A stretch of DNA of 64,000 nt, taken from assembly GCA_045616125.1 (NCBI GenBank), contig JAZLGC010000060.1, forward strand, positions 1-64,000, written 5' to 3'. Positions 17,601-24,439 of the stretch are shown piece by piece; within the stretch, counting starts at the first letter, position 1; each line of letters starts with the position of its first letter. The DNA comes from Treponema_I sp045616125 (GTDB lineage Bacteria > Spirochaetota > Spirochaetia > Treponematales > Treponemataceae). The notes beneath the pieces are model-generated. The model made no database searches and was not told the DNA's origin. It saw nothing but the letters and a program-made list of their open reading frames with translations. The position numbers and the translations under genes are program-made.

Positions 17601-18038
17601 GATGTTCGCTCCGGAATCAGCTTTAACAAGGAACCTGCCGTATATGGCGCATTCCCCTGTGATCCATACAGCCATACACCGTTCCATCAGGGTGCAAAAC
17701 AGCCTGGTATGACCGGTCAGGTAAAAGAGGAAATTCTTACCCGTTTTGGTGAACTGGGTGTTACCATCCGTAACGGTATTGCATCATTTGAGCCTGTTCT
17801 GCTCCGTAAGAGTGAATTCCTTGCAGACGGAACTCTGAACTTTACCTGGTGTACCGTACCGGTAACCTACAAAAATGCTGCTGAACAGAAAATTACCATT
17901 ACATTTGCTGATGGCAGTGTTGTTACTCGGCCGGATTGTTCACTGACTGCTGCAGAAAGCGCTGACCTTTTTGCACGGAATGGCAAAATTACGGCAATTA
18001 CGGTAGATGTAAAGCGCACAGCAGCTTTAGTTGACTGA
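14646..18038 (+). CDS. Large glycosidase / glycoside phosphorylase-like enzyme
   Basis: A 1130-residue cytoplasmic-looking protein with no signal peptide. The ATG at 14646 has GGAGG seven bases upstream. An in-frame TTG at 14622 lies upstream of that ribosome site and is rejected. The N-terminal part (about 1-310) looks like a beta-sandwich, and the rest is helix-rich as in (alpha/alpha)6-barrel carbohydrate enzymes. Telling segments are SRRHGDPSRPWNKFNIVL, GNWRDIFQNWE (about 480-490, which could carry a catalytic acid like the GDWND motif of GH94) and NDPWSTIGYWGDHQ. The size and fold pattern recall long inverting phosphorylases (GH94/GH149/GH161 group), but I cannot place it with certainty. 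Divergence from a sugar importer and a LacI-type operator support intracellular breakdown of an imported oligosaccharide. Confidence 0.65.
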   Translation: MIAKGSFVTLDGEQFYRIENYYAMDDFFMTITSSSDIWNFCWAQGGITAGRINADHAVFPYYTADKVSDDKTYTGSYTSIAAETAEGTVIWEPFAWTTPGTPAACGIKRNIYKNATGTKVWFEEINEKLGLAFRYGWTSAASFGLVRMTRIENLNEKPVSIAILDGCRNILPSHCSSANQNDSSVLLDAYKKTETEKESQIALFSVSSVLTDKAEPNECLYANVSWFSLPNSLILSTKAPEMFARNVWANGITGIESKMDYTPLCKGERPACFICRELTLDASDSTDNTEIWYQVFDTNLDINQIVKLKNQIKDRTSAEKALEADIEAGNKVMSDYLASADGFQNTGDTMASAHHTANVMFNIMRGGIFADNGNITRADFLGFVDTRNKGKLDAAKAFCDKLDADGCNNGIGYNGAVFLQAAAATGDKQLERLCLEYLPITFSRRHGDPSRPWNKFNIVLRDQRGNPILNYEGNWRDIFQNWESLAYSYPTFMESMIAKFLNAMTIDGYNPYRITKQGIDWEIPVPNDPWSTIGYWGDHQVIYLQKMLEFFSKTNRKALLASLNDQRYATANVPYRLKSYADICKNPRSTIEFDRPLSTALIKESETYGTDAKLCRDKKGDVVLTSLTAKLLQILITKASNFVPGGGIWLNTQRPEWNDANNALAGYGLSMVTLYYLRRFLSFLLDLYKNTDITSFTLPVDEAACFTGLTALYQKADLHETATSDTLRRQFTDEAGLLYEKERNALYKNPAAGTKDLPKEQIIAGLEAILWHAEETIRLNKRADGLYHAYNTMHIGETTMELSYLQEMLEGQVAVLSSGMLSSEETLEVFSALRNSAMYEPRQNSYMLYPNKELPHFCAKNCVSPALIAPLSDFIEKTGTEYLEQDVDGIWHFNGAFRNGGLLEEYCDAHGLDANTKAQLLAVYEKTFNHQNFTGRSGTFFAYEGLGSIYWHMVSKLLVAAQENVLAAVERGETELAKELAAVYYDVRSGISFNKEPAVYGAFPCDPYSHTPFHQGAKQPGMTGQVKEEILTRFGELGVTIRNGIASFEPVLLRKSEFLADGTLNFTWCTVPVTYKNAAEQKITITFADGSVVTRPDCSLTAAESADLFARNGKITAITVDVKRTAALVD

Positions 18039-18051
18039 TATATAGAGATTC

Positions 18052-18190
18052 CGAAACAAGTTCGGAATGACGGTTGTCGTACAGGCACTGTCATGCTGAA
18101 CTTGTTTCAGTATCCATCACTCCTGTCATGCTGAACTTGTTTCAGTATCCATCACTCCTGTCATGCTGAACTTGTTTCAGCATCCCTCCC
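18052..18190. repeat. Tandem palindromic intergenic repeats (CTGAACTTGTTTCAG type)
   Basis: Three direct copies with a 35-bp period begin at 18090, 18125 and 18160. Each has GTCATGCTGAACTTGTTTCAG followed by a short tail. Just before them is a fourth, inverted and diverged copy (TTCCGAAACAAGTTCGGAA). Each core can fold as CTGAA-N5-TTCAG. Related single copies occur near 29427, 49020 and 61060-61115. They lie after the glycosidase-like gene and before the helicase promoter, and may act in transcription ending or mRNA stability. Confidence 0.8.
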
Positions 18191-18223
18191 GTTCATCCTC
18201 TTTTTTTTTATCAGCATTTCTTG

Positions 18224-18252
18224 TTTACCTTCCCCCTTTATTTCAGTATATT
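18224..18252 (+). promoter_or_regulatory. Candidate promoter of the DEAD-box helicase gene
   Basis: TTTACC (18224-18229), a 17-bp spacer and TATATT (18247-18252). Transcription would start close to 18259, giving a leader of about 160 nt whose first bases form the hairpin at 18260-18295. Confidence 0.5.
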
Positions 18253-18259
18253 TATGGAG

Positions 18260-18295
18260 AAATTGCGACTGTGGTTGAATACACAGCGACAATTT
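18260..18295 (+). promoter_or_regulatory. 5' leader hairpin with symmetric CGA/CGA internal loop
   Basis: AAATTG (18260-18265) pairs with CAATTT (18290-18295). CTGTG (18269-18273) pairs with CACAG (18282-18286). They are separated by a symmetrical CGA/CGA internal loop and closed by an 8-nt loop. It would form the extreme 5' end of the helicase mRNA. The rest of the leader (to 18419) has no ORF I can support. Long structured leaders are common in RNA-helicase and cold-response genes, so autoregulation is plausible. Confidence 0.45.
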
Positions 18296-18419
18296 GTGAG
18301 CCGCCGAATAGCAGTAGGCAGCCTTAATTACCCCGGGAAAACGCACGAACCGTTGTGCTGCACGAAGCGCCAGTTGTTCACTATATGACATGCAAGACGT
18401 TTTCCAAAAAGAGATATAT

Positions 18420-20147
18420 ATGAAATTCAGTGAATTCAACCTTCACGATGACCTGATGAAAGGCATCGGAAGCGCAGGTTATGAGACCTGTACACCTGTT
18501 CAGGAACAGGTGCTTACCATGGGACTGGACGGTTCAGATCTGTACGTACAGTCACAGACCGGTACCGGTAAAACCTGTGCCTTCTTAACACTGCTGATCC
18601 AGCAGCTGCTTTCTAAACCGGAACTTGCCGGCAAAAAAGCCCTGATTATGGTACCAACCCGTGAACTTGCCGTTCAGGTAGAAGAAGAAGCAAGAACACT
18701 GGCCTCTGGAACTAACTTAAAAGCAGCAAGTTTCTACGGTGGTGTGGGATACGAACGCCAGAAACAGGTTCTGAAAACCGGTGTTGATATTCTGGTAGGA
18801 ACCCCTGGCCGTGTTATCGACCTGCAGGAATCAGGCGACATGGACCTTTCCAATGTAGCATTCCTGGTAGTAGACGAAGCAGACCGCATGTTCGATATGG
18901 GCTTCTACCCTGACCTGCGTACCCTGATTAAAGTTCTGCCGGAAGTTAACGCACGCCAGACCATGCTCTTCAGTGCAACCCTGAACACCTACGTTAAAAA
19001 CCTGGCATGGGAATACACCAACGAAGCAAAAGAAATCACCATTGAACCGGAACACGTTACCATCGAAGAAATCGACCAGCTGCTGCTCCATGTTTCAAGT
19101 GACGAAAAAGTAAAACTGCTGGTAGGTATCCTGCAGAAAGAAAAACCAGAATCAGTCATCATTTTCTGTAACACCAAGCGCAGCTGTGAAGTTATCGCAA
19201 AACGCCTGAAGATCAACGGTATTGAATCAGAGTTCATCATCGGTGACCTTCCCCAGAGCAAACGTCTGCAGGTACTGGAAAGCTTCAAGCGCGGTTCACT
19301 GACCTGCCTGGTTGCCACTGATGTTGCAGCCCGCGGTATCGACGTTGATGACCTGGCCATGGTAGTAAACTACGACCTGCCAAACGAAGCAGAAAACTAC
19401 GTGCACCGCATCGGCCGTACTGCCCGTGCCGGAAAAACCGGTAAGGCATACACCTTCTGTTCTGAACAGGACGTATACAACCTGCCGGCCATTGAACGCT
19501 ACATTGGCGCTCCTATCCCAGCCAGTATGCCTACTGACGACATGATCGGTGAAGACAAGAGCGATGGCATGTACATCAAAACCGGCCGGTATGACGATGA
19601 AGACAGAGGACACGGACGCCGTGATGACCGCCGTGGAAGTCGTGATGGCAGGGGACGCGGCGGAGACCGTCGTGGCAGCCGTGATGGTCGCGGACGGGCC
19701 GATTACAAACGTGACGGCAACCGTGATGACCGTAAGCGTGATAACCGCGGTGAACGCCGTGGCGACAATAAACGTGACTACAAGAAGCGCGATGAAAACC
19801 TGCAGGATCTTTCAGGCCTGTCATTTGAAGAGCGCATGAAGATTTATAAAGAGAGATATGGTGCTGAATCAAGTTCGCCGAAAACTGATAAAGCCGCTGC
19901 TAAACCTGCCAAGACTACCAGAGACGGTAAAAATGGTGGAAACGGCAATACTAAGAAAACCGGCAAACCAGCACAGCAGACCAGAAAGCCACAGGATGAA
20001 GGCAAAAAGCAGAACGGTAGAAATGCCGGCAAGGCAAGCCTGAAACCAGCTGCTTCTCAGACAACAACCACTACCACTCCTAAAAAGAAAGGTAGCGCTG
20101 GACTTCTTGGTATCATCCAGAAATTCTTCGGCGGCAAAAAGAAATAA
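18420..20147 (+). CDS. DEAD-box ATP-dependent RNA helicase with RG/RD-rich tail
   Basis: From the ATG at 18420 the product is 575 residues. It has the Q motif (TPVQEQ, 25-30), Walker A QTGTGKT (46-52), DEAD (about 150-153), SAT (near 184) and HRIGRTARAG (near 329), so both RecA domains are complete. After about 385 comes a basic Arg/Gly/Asp-rich stretch (repeats like RRGSRDGRGR), then a Lys/Thr/Pro-rich region and a short C-terminal GLLGIIQKFFGGKKK. Such tails anchor helicases to structured RNA, as in CsdA or RhlE types working on ribosome assembly or mRNA decay. An upstream in-frame ATG at 18390 would add ten residues but has no better ribosome site. The gene has a long structured leader and its own terminator. 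Confidence 0.93.
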   Translation: MKFSEFNLHDDLMKGIGSAGYETCTPVQEQVLTMGLDGSDLYVQSQTGTGKTCAFLTLLIQQLLSKPELAGKKALIMVPTRELAVQVEEEARTLASGTNLKAASFYGGVGYERQKQVLKTGVDILVGTPGRVIDLQESGDMDLSNVAFLVVDEADRMFDMGFYPDLRTLIKVLPEVNARQTMLFSATLNTYVKNLAWEYTNEAKEITIEPEHVTIEEIDQLLLHVSSDEKVKLLVGILQKEKPESVIIFCNTKRSCEVIAKRLKINGIESEFIIGDLPQSKRLQVLESFKRGSLTCLVATDVAARGIDVDDLAMVVNYDLPNEAENYVHRIGRTARAGKTGKAYTFCSEQDVYNLPAIERYIGAPIPASMPTDDMIGEDKSDGMYIKTGRYDDEDRGHGRRDDRRGSRDGRGRGGDRRGSRDGRGRADYKRDGNRDDRKRDNRGERRGDNKRDYKKRDENLQDLSGLSFEERMKIYKERYGAESSSPKTDKAAAKPAKTTRDGKNGGNGNTKKTGKPAQQTRKPQDEGKKQNGRNAGKASLKPAASQTTTTTTPKKKGSAGLLGIIQKFFGGKKK

Positions 20148-20159
20148 CATCTGATGAGT

Positions 20160-20188
20160 AAGGGTCACAGAAATGTGACCCTTTTTTT
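20160..20188 (+). terminator. Intrinsic terminator of the helicase gene
   Basis: AAGGGTCACA / TGTGACCCTT (20160-20169 with 20174-20183) closed by a GAAA tetraloop and followed by T residues to 20188. It starts 12 nt after the stop codon. The ACGGACATAGCC repeat follows directly. Confidence 0.9.
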
Positions 20189-20200
20189 ACGGACATAGCC
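20189..20200 (+). repeat. Terminator-linked 12-mer repeat, copy 3
   Basis: ACGGACATAGCC directly follows the T-tract of the helicase terminator. It is identical, in inverted orientation, to the copy at 10796-10807. Confidence 0.55.
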
Positions 20201-20201
20201 T

Positions 20202-20508
20202 TAGAAAAAAATAAGGGAACAACGCAATATTATCAGGTCACGGGTGCAGGTTGTAACACGTATATACCCAAAAATTCTCCAGTTATCAACGAACTTGCCC
20301 AGAAAACATACAATCAAAACGTACTTGCTGAACTGAAACTTCAGACAGATGCCATAGACATCCTGATAACAGAATTGCGACACCATGATTATACTCAGGT
20401 GTACAATAAACTTTCCGCTGACCGCCAGAAACTGGTTACACCGATTACTTTACCTATCGTACAGTCAGTAACCTATTCCGAGCGCTTCTCCCGGCCCTCA
20501 AGAGCGTA
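20202..20508 (+). pseudogene. Remnant of an endonuclease-like gene (N-terminal part only)
   Basis: The plus strand stays open in one frame up to the TAG at about 20508. It reads, among other segments, QYYQVTGAGCNTYIPKNSPV, INELAQKTYNQNVLAELKLQ and YTQVYNKLSADRQKLVTPI. This resembles the N-terminal half of a family of small endonuclease-like proteins common in Clostridia and Treponema (YIPK, then a helical section, then an RKLxxP-type motif). That match is from memory. There is no plausible start codon, the beginning abuts the helicase terminator, and the C-terminal nuclease half is missing because the frame runs into the 3' end of the opposite gene. It is best read as a decayed fragment. Confidence 0.5.
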
Positions 20509-20997
20509 GTGCCAGTCGATTTTTTCGGCAGGTTTTCCGTTGACAGAAACCAGATAGTAACCGCCACCCACATCGCCATCAACAATTAGCACGTTGTCAT
20601 GGTTGATACTTCCCGTCACCGGACCTGAAATGTACAGGGTCCCGTCGAGAGTGCCTTTCATGGAAATGTTTGCGGTGGTATTTGTTTCGCCATCAAGAAT
20701 AATGCCGTTTTCCGAGTCGCAGTAGTGTACATACCGCATGGTAACCCGTCCACCAAGGCCTTTCATTCTGGCATCATAGGTCAGAGTACCCGATACATCA
20801 CCGTCAGAAACCTCAGTTCCCAGCTTAGACAATGCGCCCTTTTTATTCATCAGAACCATCTTACTGTGTGCCTGAATTACGGCACGATCTACCATGCGGA
20901 ATAAATCAAGTGCAGAAATATCTTCCGCTACTACAGATGCCATGCAGAACAGTACTGCTACAACAACAGCAAAAACATGCATACAATTTTTCTTCAT
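20473..20997 (-). CDS. Exported protein of unknown function
   Basis: From the ATG at 20997 the product is 174 residues, with a signal peptide MKKNCMHVFAVVVAVLFCMA ending near VVAED. The mature part is rich in Gly, Thr and Asp with short alternating strands (GTLDGTLYISGPVTGSINHD, VLIVDGDVGGGYYLVSV), as in a beta-sandwich or an adhesin-like fold. I do not recognise the family. A -12-residue extension to 21033 is rejected because TATAAT (21005-21010, minus) ends 7 nt before 20997, with TTGCAG 17 bp further upstream. It is a single-gene unit between the nuclease remnant and the ABC-F gene. Confidence 0.75.
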   Translation of the reverse strand: MKKNCMHVFAVVVAVLFCMASVVAEDISALDLFRMVDRAVIQAHSKMVLMNKKGALSKLGTEVSDGDVSGTLTYDARMKGLGGRVTMRYVHYCDSENGIILDGETNTTANISMKGTLDGTLYISGPVTGSINHDNVLIVDGDVGGGYYLVSVNGKPAEKIDWHYALEGREKRSE

Positions 20998-21004
20998 ACC
21001 AAAT

Positions 21005-21033
21005 ATTATACAGCAAACCGCAAAATACTGCAA
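21005..21033 (-). promoter_or_regulatory. Promoter for the exported unknown gene (leaderless)
   Basis: On the minus strand, TTGCAG (21028-21033), a 17-bp spacer and a perfect TATAAT (21005-21010). The -10 ends 7 nt before the ATG at 20997. This is one of the clearest leaderless arrangements in the window. Confidence 0.7.
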
Positions 21034-21142
21034 AAAACTGCAGAGTATTCCAACTATTATAATTATCTGATATAGTTGAAAAGACTATGAAGCCTTCGAC
21101 AGGCTCAGGGATTCATTAATTTATTTCTATCACGGAGAGCTC

Positions 21143-22789
21143 ATGATTACCGTATCTGACGTAAGTCTGAAATTTGGCGAACGTGCCCTTTTTAAAGATG
21201 TAAACCTTAAATTCACTGCCGGCAACTGTTACGGCATCATCGGTGCCAACGGTGCCGGAAAATCAACTTTTCTGAAAGTACTTACCGGCGAACAGGAACA
21301 CGATTCCGGAACCATTACCATTACACCCGGTGAACGTATGGCAGTTCTGCGCCAGGACCACTTTGCTTTTGATGAATTCAGCGTAAAAGATACGGTTATG
21401 ATGGGATACCCAAAACTGTACGAATGTGCAAAAGCCCGTGATGAAATTTACGCAAAAGAAGATTTTACTGAAGAAGACGGTCTAAAGAGTGCCGAACTTG
21501 AAGGCGAATTCAGCGAACTGGGCGGTTGGGAAGCCGAAAACCAGATTGAACAGATGCTCTCTGGACTTGGTCTGGAAGAAGAATTACACGACAGCATGAT
21601 GAGCGAGCTTGATGAAAGCCGCAAGGTACGCGTTCTGCTGGCTCAGGCCCTGTTTGGAACTCCTGACATCCTGCTCCTTGACGAACCGACCAACGGTCTT
21701 GACCTGGAATCAATCCAGTGGCTGGAAGACTTCCTTATGGAATTCCCCAACACCGTTATCGTTGTTTCCCACGACCGTCACTTTTTGAACAGCGTTTGTA
21801 CCTACATCTGTGATATCGACTACGGAAAGATTTCGCTCTTTACCGGTAACTACGACTTCTGGTATCAGATGAGCCAGATCATGCAGCGTCAGGCTAAAGA
21901 CCAGGCTAAGAAACGCGAAGAAAAGATGAAGGACTTAAAGGAATTCATTCAGCGCTTTGCTTCCAATGCCGCAAAATCAAAGCAGGCAACCAGCCGTAAA
22001 AAGGTATACGATAAACTGGCTCTGGAAGAACTGCCGGTTACCAGCCGTAAGTTCCCCTATGTAAACTTCAAGCCGGACCGTGAAATCGGTAACAACGTTC
22101 TGCGCGTTGAAAAACTGAACTACACTACTCCTGAAGGCGTACAGCTGTTGAAGGATTTCAGTCTGACCGTTAACCGCACTGATAAAATCGCTTTTGTCGG
22201 ACTGGAACATAAGGCAAAGTCTGCATTCTTTGACATTATTACCGGTAATCTGAAACCAGACAGCGGCGACGTATACTGGGGACAGACCGTAACCCACACC
22301 TACCTGCCAATTGATAACTCAAGTTACTTTGACAACAACCTGAACATTACCGACTGGCTCCGTCAGTATTCACCGGAACAGGATGACGCCTACGTACGCG
22401 GCTTCCTGGGACGCATGCTCTTCAGCGGTGATGAATCACTGAAGCCGGTAAAGGTTCTTTCCGGTGGTGAAAAAGTACGCTGTATGCTGTCTAAACTGAT
22501 GCTTTCCGGCGCCAATGCCGTTATTCTTGATGAACCGACCAACCATCTTGACCTGGAAGCCATTACTTCCCTCAACGATGGTCTTGTTGCATTCCCTGGT
22601 ATCGTACTGTTCAACAGTCATGACCATGAGTTCATCAACACCATCGCCAACCGCATCATCGAGATTACTCCCGGTGGTGTCATTGACCGCATGATGCCCT
22701 TCGATGACTATCTGAAAGATGAACAGGTCATCGAAATGCGCAAGGAATATTATAAAGACTGCGGAAAGAAAATTAAGTTCAATATCTAG
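21143..22789 (+). CDS. ABC-F family ATPase (YbiT-like), second Walker A degenerate
   Basis: A 548-residue soluble protein with two ABC cassettes and the YbiT arrangement. It has Walker A1 GANGAGKST (34-42) and a signature-1 region without LSGGQ (MSELDESRKVRVLLAQALF, as YbiT also lacks it). DEPTNGLD and a charged interdomain linker follow (about 250-300), then cassette 2 with LSGGEKVRCMLSKLML and DEPTNHLD. ABC-F proteins act on the ribosome, in translation factor or antibiotic-protection roles. Oddly, the second P-loop reads GLEHKAKSA (near 353-361) instead of GxNGxGKST. It keeps the Lys but loses the Gly and Thr, so ATP handling at that site may be altered. GGAG lies seven bases before the ATG. 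Confidence 0.88.
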   Translation: MITVSDVSLKFGERALFKDVNLKFTAGNCYGIIGANGAGKSTFLKVLTGEQEHDSGTITITPGERMAVLRQDHFAFDEFSVKDTVMMGYPKLYECAKARDEIYAKEDFTEEDGLKSAELEGEFSELGGWEAENQIEQMLSGLGLEEELHDSMMSELDESRKVRVLLAQALFGTPDILLLDEPTNGLDLESIQWLEDFLMEFPNTVIVVSHDRHFLNSVCTYICDIDYGKISLFTGNYDFWYQMSQIMQRQAKDQAKKREEKMKDLKEFIQRFASNAAKSKQATSRKKVYDKLALEELPVTSRKFPYVNFKPDREIGNNVLRVEKLNYTTPEGVQLLKDFSLTVNRTDKIAFVGLEHKAKSAFFDIITGNLKPDSGDVYWGQTVTHTYLPIDNSSYFDNNLNITDWLRQYSPEQDDAYVRGFLGRMLFSGDESLKPVKVLSGGEKVRCMLSKLMLSGANAVILDEPTNHLDLEAITSLNDGLVAFPGIVLFNSHDHEFINTIANRIIEITPGGVIDRMMPFDDYLKDEQVIEMRKEYYKDCGKKIKFNI

Positions 22790-22795
22790 TCGGTC

Positions 22796-22822
22796 GGTAG
22801 GTCGACGTCCTGTCGACCTACC
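22796..22822 (+). terminator. Strong hairpin after the ABC-F gene
   Basis: GGTAGGTCGAC / GTCGACCTACC (22796-22806 with 22812-22822), 11 perfect pairs and a 5-nt loop, 7 nt after the stop codon. No T-tract follows directly, so it may protect the mRNA end while the next hairpin terminates. Confidence 0.6.
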
Positions 22823-22827
22823 TTACC

Positions 22828-22861
22828 GGTTTTTGCAGAGGCAAAACCCGTCTGTTTTTTT
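22828..22861 (+). terminator. Intrinsic terminator after the ABC-F gene
   Basis: TTTTGC-AGAG-GCAAAA (22831-22846), extended by GG/CC with one bulge, is followed by CGTCTG and a T7 run. A near copy of the same hairpin (TTTTGC-ACAG-GCAAAA) lies at about 22882-22897. Confidence 0.6.
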
Positions 22862-23370
22862 CCGCCGTCCTTGGTGGCAGATTTTGCACAGGCAAAAACC
22901 ATTATGAAAATCATCCTGAGTAAAACCGCAGAGCAACATGATACTGAAAGTTTCCATACTACGCGTTTATCAGTAATTTGATTCTTTCACTGTGGACAAA
23001 GTCCAGTCTTCTGTTTTCAATATGTCATATCTGCACTGCTCTTACTAATCAAGAGTTGGCAAATAGTCTTGCAGGAATTGTGGAAAACCTGATAGATAAA
23101 ATTCTTTCTGCCTTCATAAGTTTTGGTATGTATAGATTTTTGAAAACGACAGTACATAAATTCTGTACTTGATTTTTGTCCGTTAATTTAGTAATCTTAC
23201 TCTGTAAATGGTTATAGTTGGCTGATGTAGCGCTCCCAATAGTAAGTTTATTTGTTTATTGAATCTTTGTGATTCTTTTCCGGCTATACGAGTTTTACCA
23301 CACGTCTTCAGAGTTGGGACTGAAGGACTAGGGCACAGTTGTGTCTTTATTCCAATTTTCGGAGACGTGT
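22862..23370. other. Gene-free AT-rich spacer before the nuclease gene
   Basis: About 500 bp with no ORF I can support on either strand. It holds the second TTTTGC/GCAAAA hairpin near 22882-22897 and, close to the nuclease start, a short imperfect hairpin at about 23329-23350 (AGGGCACA-GT-TGTGTCTT). The last 150 bp may be a leader of the nuclease mRNA, since its composition differs from the AT-rich part. No tRNA or known riboswitch pattern was recognised. Confidence 0.5.
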
Positions 23371-24321
23371 ATGGCAGTATCCTATAGACCATCTCGTACT
23401 GCACTTTTAAATCCGTGTGCAGATCCAACTTTCAAGATTATTTTTACAAACGATTCTGATGAATCTCGTGATGCTTTGACCTGCTTTCTTTCAGACATTC
23501 TGGAAAAACAGGTTACTGATGTGGTTCTTCAGCCCAATGAACTTTCTGGTGAAGCTCTTGATGACAAACAGTCTGAATTCGATATCAACTGTAAAATTGA
23601 CGGTAAAGCAGTTAATATTGAGATGCAAGGGCGTAACGAAAATGCCTGTTACGGCAAGCGTGCAGAATATCATGTTGCTCATTTATTGAATCATTATTCT
23701 CCTCGCGGTAAGAGCTGGCAGGATATACCACAGGTTTTTCAAATTTCTGTACTCAACTTTGTTTTTGACTATGAAGCGGAAAGCTGTATCAATTGGTATA
23801 CCATGAAAAATGACAGTGGTCATCAGATAGAAAACCTTCTAAATGTCATTTTTATTGAATTACCAAAAATACGACAGCTTTCAGATGATGTGAAAAAATT
23901 GACGAAGACTCAGATGTGGGGTAAATTCTTTTTATATGCTTCAAATGCAGACAAACAGTCTTTTGTAAAAGAACTTTGCATGCATAATAGAGGGATCAAT
24001 ATGGCGGTAACTGTACTTGAACACGTCAGCCAGGACGAGATGAACTGGTATCATGAAAGCAGATATTGGATGCATGTTTCCGATATGAAAACTGCTGAAC
24101 GTCATGCCATAGAAACTGGAATGACAAAGGGCCTGGAACAAGGCATGAAACAAGGCATGAAACAAGGTATCAAACAAGGTCTCGAGCAAGGTCTTGAAGA
24201 GGGTGCCAGACAAAAAAATCTTGAAAATGCAATAAAAATGATGGATTGCAACATTGATTTTGAAACTATTTTCAAAGTTACGGGAATAACTGAAGACGAA
24301 ATAGTCAAATACGGCAAATAG
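23371..24321 (+). CDS. Rpn-family PD-(D/E)XK nuclease / putative transposase
   Basis: From the ATG at 23371 (GGAG six bases upstream; an earlier in-frame start at 23341 lacks a site) the product is 316 residues. The N-terminal half has the family pattern: LLNPCADPTFKIIF (about 14-27), later QSEFDINCKIDGKAVNIEMQ in pieces, with Asp and Glu-x-Gln as the nuclease core (near 72-90). The usual YYxxLL-like helix is here YHVAHLLNHYS. The C-terminus carries repeated GMKQGMKQGIKQGLEQG, a Gly/Gln-rich helix. E. coli RpnA-type proteins cut DNA and promote recombination, and many are annotated as transposases although they carry no terminal repeats. It is monocistronic. The short downstream region can fold into nested stems. 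Confidence 0.88.
   Translation: MAVSYRPSRTALLNPCADPTFKIIFTNDSDESRDALTCFLSDILEKQVTDVVLQPNELSGEALDDKQSEFDINCKIDGKAVNIEMQGRNENACYGKRAEYHVAHLLNHYSPRGKSWQDIPQVFQISVLNFVFDYEAESCINWYTMKNDSGHQIENLLNVIFIELPKIRQLSDDVKKLTKTQMWGKFFLYASNADKQSFVKELCMHNRGINMAVTVLEHVSQDEMNWYHESRYWMHVSDMKTAERHAIETGMTKGLEQGMKQGMKQGIKQGLEQGLEEGARQKNLENAIKMMDCNIDFETIFKVTGITEDEIVKYGK
24130..24200 (+). repeat. In-gene tandem repeats encoding GMKQG-type units
   Basis: Short direct repeats of about 12 bp (forms of AAACAAGGCATG) encode MKQG/IKQG/LEQG units at the nuclease C-terminus. They keep frame, so copy number can vary without breaking the protein. Confidence 0.7.
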
Positions 24322-24338
24322 CAAGCAGCTCAGGATTT

Positions 24339-24385
24339 GGGCCGATATCAAGGCAGCAAGAAGCGAGCTGCGCAGAAAGCGGCCC
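24339..24385 (+). other. Nested stem structure downstream of the nuclease gene
   Basis: GGGCCG (24339-24344) pairs with CGGCCC (24380-24385). Inside it GCAGC (24353-24357) pairs with GCTGC (24367-24371). It begins 17 nt after the nuclease stop and precedes the strong hairpin at 24397. It may be a structured 3' untranslated region. Confidence 0.4.
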
Positions 24386-24396
24386 TCATCAGTCTA

Positions 24397-24432
24397 CCTG
24401 GAAGCCAGCAACCCCATTGTGCTGGCTTCAGG
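24397..24432. terminator. Strong hairpin between convergent nuclease and chemoreceptor genes
   Basis: GAAGCCAGCA / TGCTGGCTTC (24401-24410 with 24420-24429), extended by CCT/AGG past a one-base bulge, with a 9-nt loop. It lies between convergent genes and has no T-tract in either direction, so it is a candidate bidirectional end or stability element. Confidence 0.55.
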
Positions 24433-24439
24433 GCGGAAA

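Noticed and set aside
19296..20168. Minus-strand frames opposite the helicase tail, with His-rich repeats
   Set aside because: The His-rich repeats are the reverse of the Arg/Gly/Asp codons of the helicase tail. There is no promoter or ribosome site.
23183..23428. An 81-codon minus-strand frame before the nuclease gene
   Set aside because: It overlaps the nuclease start and ribosome site on the other strand, has no start signals, and its protein matches nothing I recognise.
23371..24321. A transposon with terminal inverted repeats around the Rpn-family gene
   Set aside because: No matching terminal repeats or target duplications could be found on both sides. Only downstream stems that look like mRNA structure are present.
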